Positions 14,586-15,743 of a stretch of 15,743 nucleotides of DNA are shown in pieces; the first letter of the stretch is position 1, and each line of letters opens with the position of its first letter. A program made the translations under genes and the position numbers. Source of the stretch: Gammaproteobacteria bacterium (GTDB taxonomy: Bacteria; Pseudomonadota; Gammaproteobacteria; UBA6429); NCBI GenBank assembly GCA_003232015.1, contig QIKU01000188.1:1-15743 (forward strand), given 5' to 3'. The notes beneath the pieces were generated by a model that worked only from the letters and a program-made list of their open reading frames with translations, did no database searches and was not told the origin of the DNA.

Positions 14586-15023
14586 TTAAATATCATCAGG
14601 AGAAAATTTTGTAGTGATGATTCGAAGAACGGTCAGTACCGAAATAACCAGTATATTGACGATCACTTCAGAAGTACTGTATTCACCATACCATAAACTG
14701 ATTAGCTCACCGATAAGCACAACCAGGGCGGCATCCAGAATAAACGTGACCTTTACACGACCCAGTGTCAGGTAGGATTGCAGTGTCCTGATTAACTCAA
14801 GAGTGGCTAGCATTATAACAACTTCTTTAATCATACTTTCTGCACTGTGCGCCCAGTTAGAGAAAAAGTTGTTATAAAGATGTGCTAACAAATTCACAAT
14901 GCCAGCAATAATCCAGAGATAGATTGCAAGCATTAAAACCCCAACCAGAAAGCCAATAATTTTTGCGTGCCATTCGTTGTTTAGCAGAAAGGTTGAATAC
15001 GGTGGACTTGAGTCTTTTTGCAT
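14586..15023 (-). CDS. psiE: Phosphate-starvation-inducible PsiE family membrane protein
   Basis: This is a 145-residue protein with four membrane segments at about 21-47, 66-86, 92-112 and 118-137. The segment LATLELIRTLQSYLTLGRVKVTFILDAALVVLIGELISL is the conserved PsiE core (LELIRTxQSYL, then VKVxFILxAALVxLIxELI). PsiE is induced by phosphate starvation in E. coli; its biochemical role is unknown. The ATG (15021-15023) lies 12 bases after the stop of a 48-residue peptide gene and has no clear ribosome binding site, so translation is probably coupled to that gene. A Pho box upstream of the peptide gene would control both. The neighbouring phoX fits phosphate scavenging. Confidence 0.9.
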   Translation of the reverse strand: MQKDSSPPYSTFLLNNEWHAKIIGFLVGVLMLAIYLWIIAGIVNLLAHLYNNFFSNWAHSAESMIKEVVIMLATLELIRTLQSYLTLGRVKVTFILDAALVVLIGELISLWYGEYSTSEVIVNILVISVLTVLRIITTKFSPDDI

Positions 15024-15035
15024 ATAAATATCAAG

Positions 15036-15182
15036 TTAAAAAATATTCAGGTGACTTATCATAAAGCTGGAATTTATTGTGTGACTGTATTTGTCAGTTT
15101 CATTCGATTTATTGGGCATTGCGTTGATTAGCAGATAGGTTGATGAAAATAATAAACTAATAATAAATATCTTTTTGCGCAT
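15036..15182 (-). CDS. Small exported peptide gene (48 residues)
   Basis: This gene is short but well supported. ATG at 15180-15182 has GGGAG about 8 bases upstream, the stop TAA is at 15036-15038, and it is 48 codons long with no internal break. The N-terminus MRKKIFIISLLFSSTYLLINA is a classical signal peptide: a basic start, a hydrophobic core of about 15 residues and an INA-type cleavage site. The remainder (NKSNETDKYSHTINSSFMISHLNIF) is polar with a hydrophobic end. Sited 12 bases before psiE and about 200 bases after phoX on the same strand, and downstream of a Pho box, it should be a phosphate-starvation gene. I do not know a family for it. It may be a tiny periplasmic or membrane-inserted peptide. 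The alternative, that it is only a coupling leader for psiE, is possible. Confidence 0.62.
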   Translation of the reverse strand: MRKKIFIISLLFSSTYLLINAMPNKSNETDKYSHTINSSFMISHLNIF

Positions 15183-15245
15183 AACGTTCTCCCATTGCTG
15201 GTGATTGATATAAAAAATTTCCTTTAAAGTAAGGATATGCGCTGT

Positions 15246-15287
15246 TTATTACAGGAGGATGTCAGTTCGATGACAAGTTGATGTTAT
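15246..15287 (-). promoter_or_regulatory. Pho box with weak third repeat and -10
   Basis: On the minus strand two heptamers TTGTCAT (15276-15270) and CTGACAT (15265-15259), separated by CGAA, match the Pho box CTGTCAT-4-CTGTCAT at 12 of 14 positions with exact spacing. A weaker third heptamer ATAACAT (15287-15281) is again 4 bases upstream. TAATAA preceded by TG (15251-15246) could be the -10. It should let PhoB drive the 48-residue gene and psiE. Confidence 0.62.
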
Positions 15288-15383
15288 GTTCCTGGAAAGT
15301 TAATAGCATTGTGAATAAAAACAGGCGGGCATTTATTTGGCTCTGGCTGCAACTTAATCCCCACCGGCTTGTTGCCAGGTAGT

Positions 15384-15743
15384 TTATTTATGGCTGTGTT
15401 TGTTAGCTGTAATTGCCCATGTCGCATCACCGTCTTTAGCAGCAGAGTGTTGAACATTAACATACAAAGTGGCTGGATCAGTCGGGCTAAAGTAAATGCC
15501 GGTACCTTCCGCACCCGGATCAGTTAATGAAGCAAACAACGTCACTTTTTTTGACGCGCCGAGTTTATTGGTTGTTGTACTTGCAAACCATATGTCAGAG
15601 GGTTTGTTGTCTTCAATCATAACCAGCCTGCCATCGGGTGATGTGGCAAGATTATCAATACTATCAAAACCGGTCTGGAAGCCTGTTTCACCCGGTTTGC
15701 CGATTTCCACGGCGACGTTGACACCGGGTTTGACAAAATTGCT
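15384..15743 (-). CDS. phoX: PhoX-type alkaline phosphatase, C-terminal part (start outside window)
   Basis: About 119 C-terminal residues are present. The frame stays open to the window end, so the start lies beyond. The region contains the conserved SNFVKPGVNVAV segment, DNLATSPDGRLVMIEDN, FASLTDPGAEGTGIYFSP and TLYVNVQHS, which I recognise from the DUF839/PhoX family. PhoX is a secreted, calcium- and iron-dependent phosphomonoesterase that releases phosphate from organic esters in the periplasm or outside the cell. Metal ligands cannot be mapped with confidence from this fragment. The stop (TAA) is at 15384-15386. The 201-base gap to the small peptide gene contains a Pho box, so the genes to its left are probably separately driven, although phoX itself is expected to be in the Pho regulon too. 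Confidence 0.85.
   Translation of the reverse strand, partial: SNFVKPGVNVAVEIGKPGETGFQTGFDSIDNLATSPDGRLVMIEDNKPSDIWFASTTTNKLGASKKVTLFASLTDPGAEGTGIYFSPTDPATLYVNVQHSAAKDGDATWAITANKHSHK

Noticed and set aside
15081..15097. Second Pho-box-like site CTGACAA-CAGTCAC (minus strand) just before psiE
   Set aside because: The half-sites are three bases apart, not four, and lie within the small peptide gene. The site at 15259-15276 is much better.
15284..15514. Minus-strand frame of 76 codons
   Set aside because: It overlaps phoX in another frame. The phoX frame carries conserved family motifs and this one does not.

Overview
The window looks like chromosomal DNA of a free-living gammaproteobacterium of moderate to low GC. 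The best evidence is the conserved block of a 5-formyltetrahydrofolate cyclo-ligase gene, 6S RNA, zapA and a small zapB-like gene on the minus strand, facing ygfB, pepP, ubiH and ubiI on the plus strand. This order is known from Pseudomonas, Escherichia and relatives. The divergent rpiA/ilvA pair and the lysine-rich H1-like protein fit a Pseudomonadales/Cellvibrionales-type genome, but this placement is inference. No phage, insertion sequence, CRISPR array or tRNA is visible.

Layout. 1-445: 3' end of a TauE/SafE-family permease. 577-906: DUF4156-type lipoprotein. 989-2562: three-gene minus-strand operon of an unrecognised 144-residue protein, an HTTM (vitamin-K-carboxylase-like) membrane protein and a DCC/DUF393 thiol-disulfide protein. 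2563-2829: repeat-rich intergenic DNA. 2830-5147: divergent rpiA and ilvA. 5148-5337: repeat and bidirectional terminator. 5338-5622: H1-like protein, followed by about 700 bases of extremely AT-rich noncoding DNA. 6353-7883: fau, 6S RNA, zapA and zapB-like gene. 8068-12564: ygfB, pepP, ubiH and ubiI, followed by a CPA1 Na+/H+ antiporter (12599-13840) and a stand-alone Rossmann-domain protein (13972-14367). 14586-15743: phosphate-starvation region with psiE, a previously unlisted 48-residue exported peptide gene and the 3' end of phoX, with a well-formed Pho box upstream of the peptide gene.

How the genes work together. The central block is housekeeping: folate salvage, 6S control of RNA polymerase, Z-ring assembly, peptide turnover and two ubiquinone-ring hydroxylases. 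The right end is a small inferred Pho regulon cluster (PhoX phosphatase, exported peptide, PsiE). The left operon pairs a carboxylase-like membrane enzyme with a thioredoxin-like CxxC protein, which suggests a redox-dependent membrane reaction of unknown substrate.

A family of short hairpin-forming repeats sits at gene ends (464-549, 2623-2812, 14377-14460), with a separate dispersed repeat at 5181-5216. The observations most worth following are the Pho-box/small-peptide/psiE unit, the HTTM trio and the repeat family.
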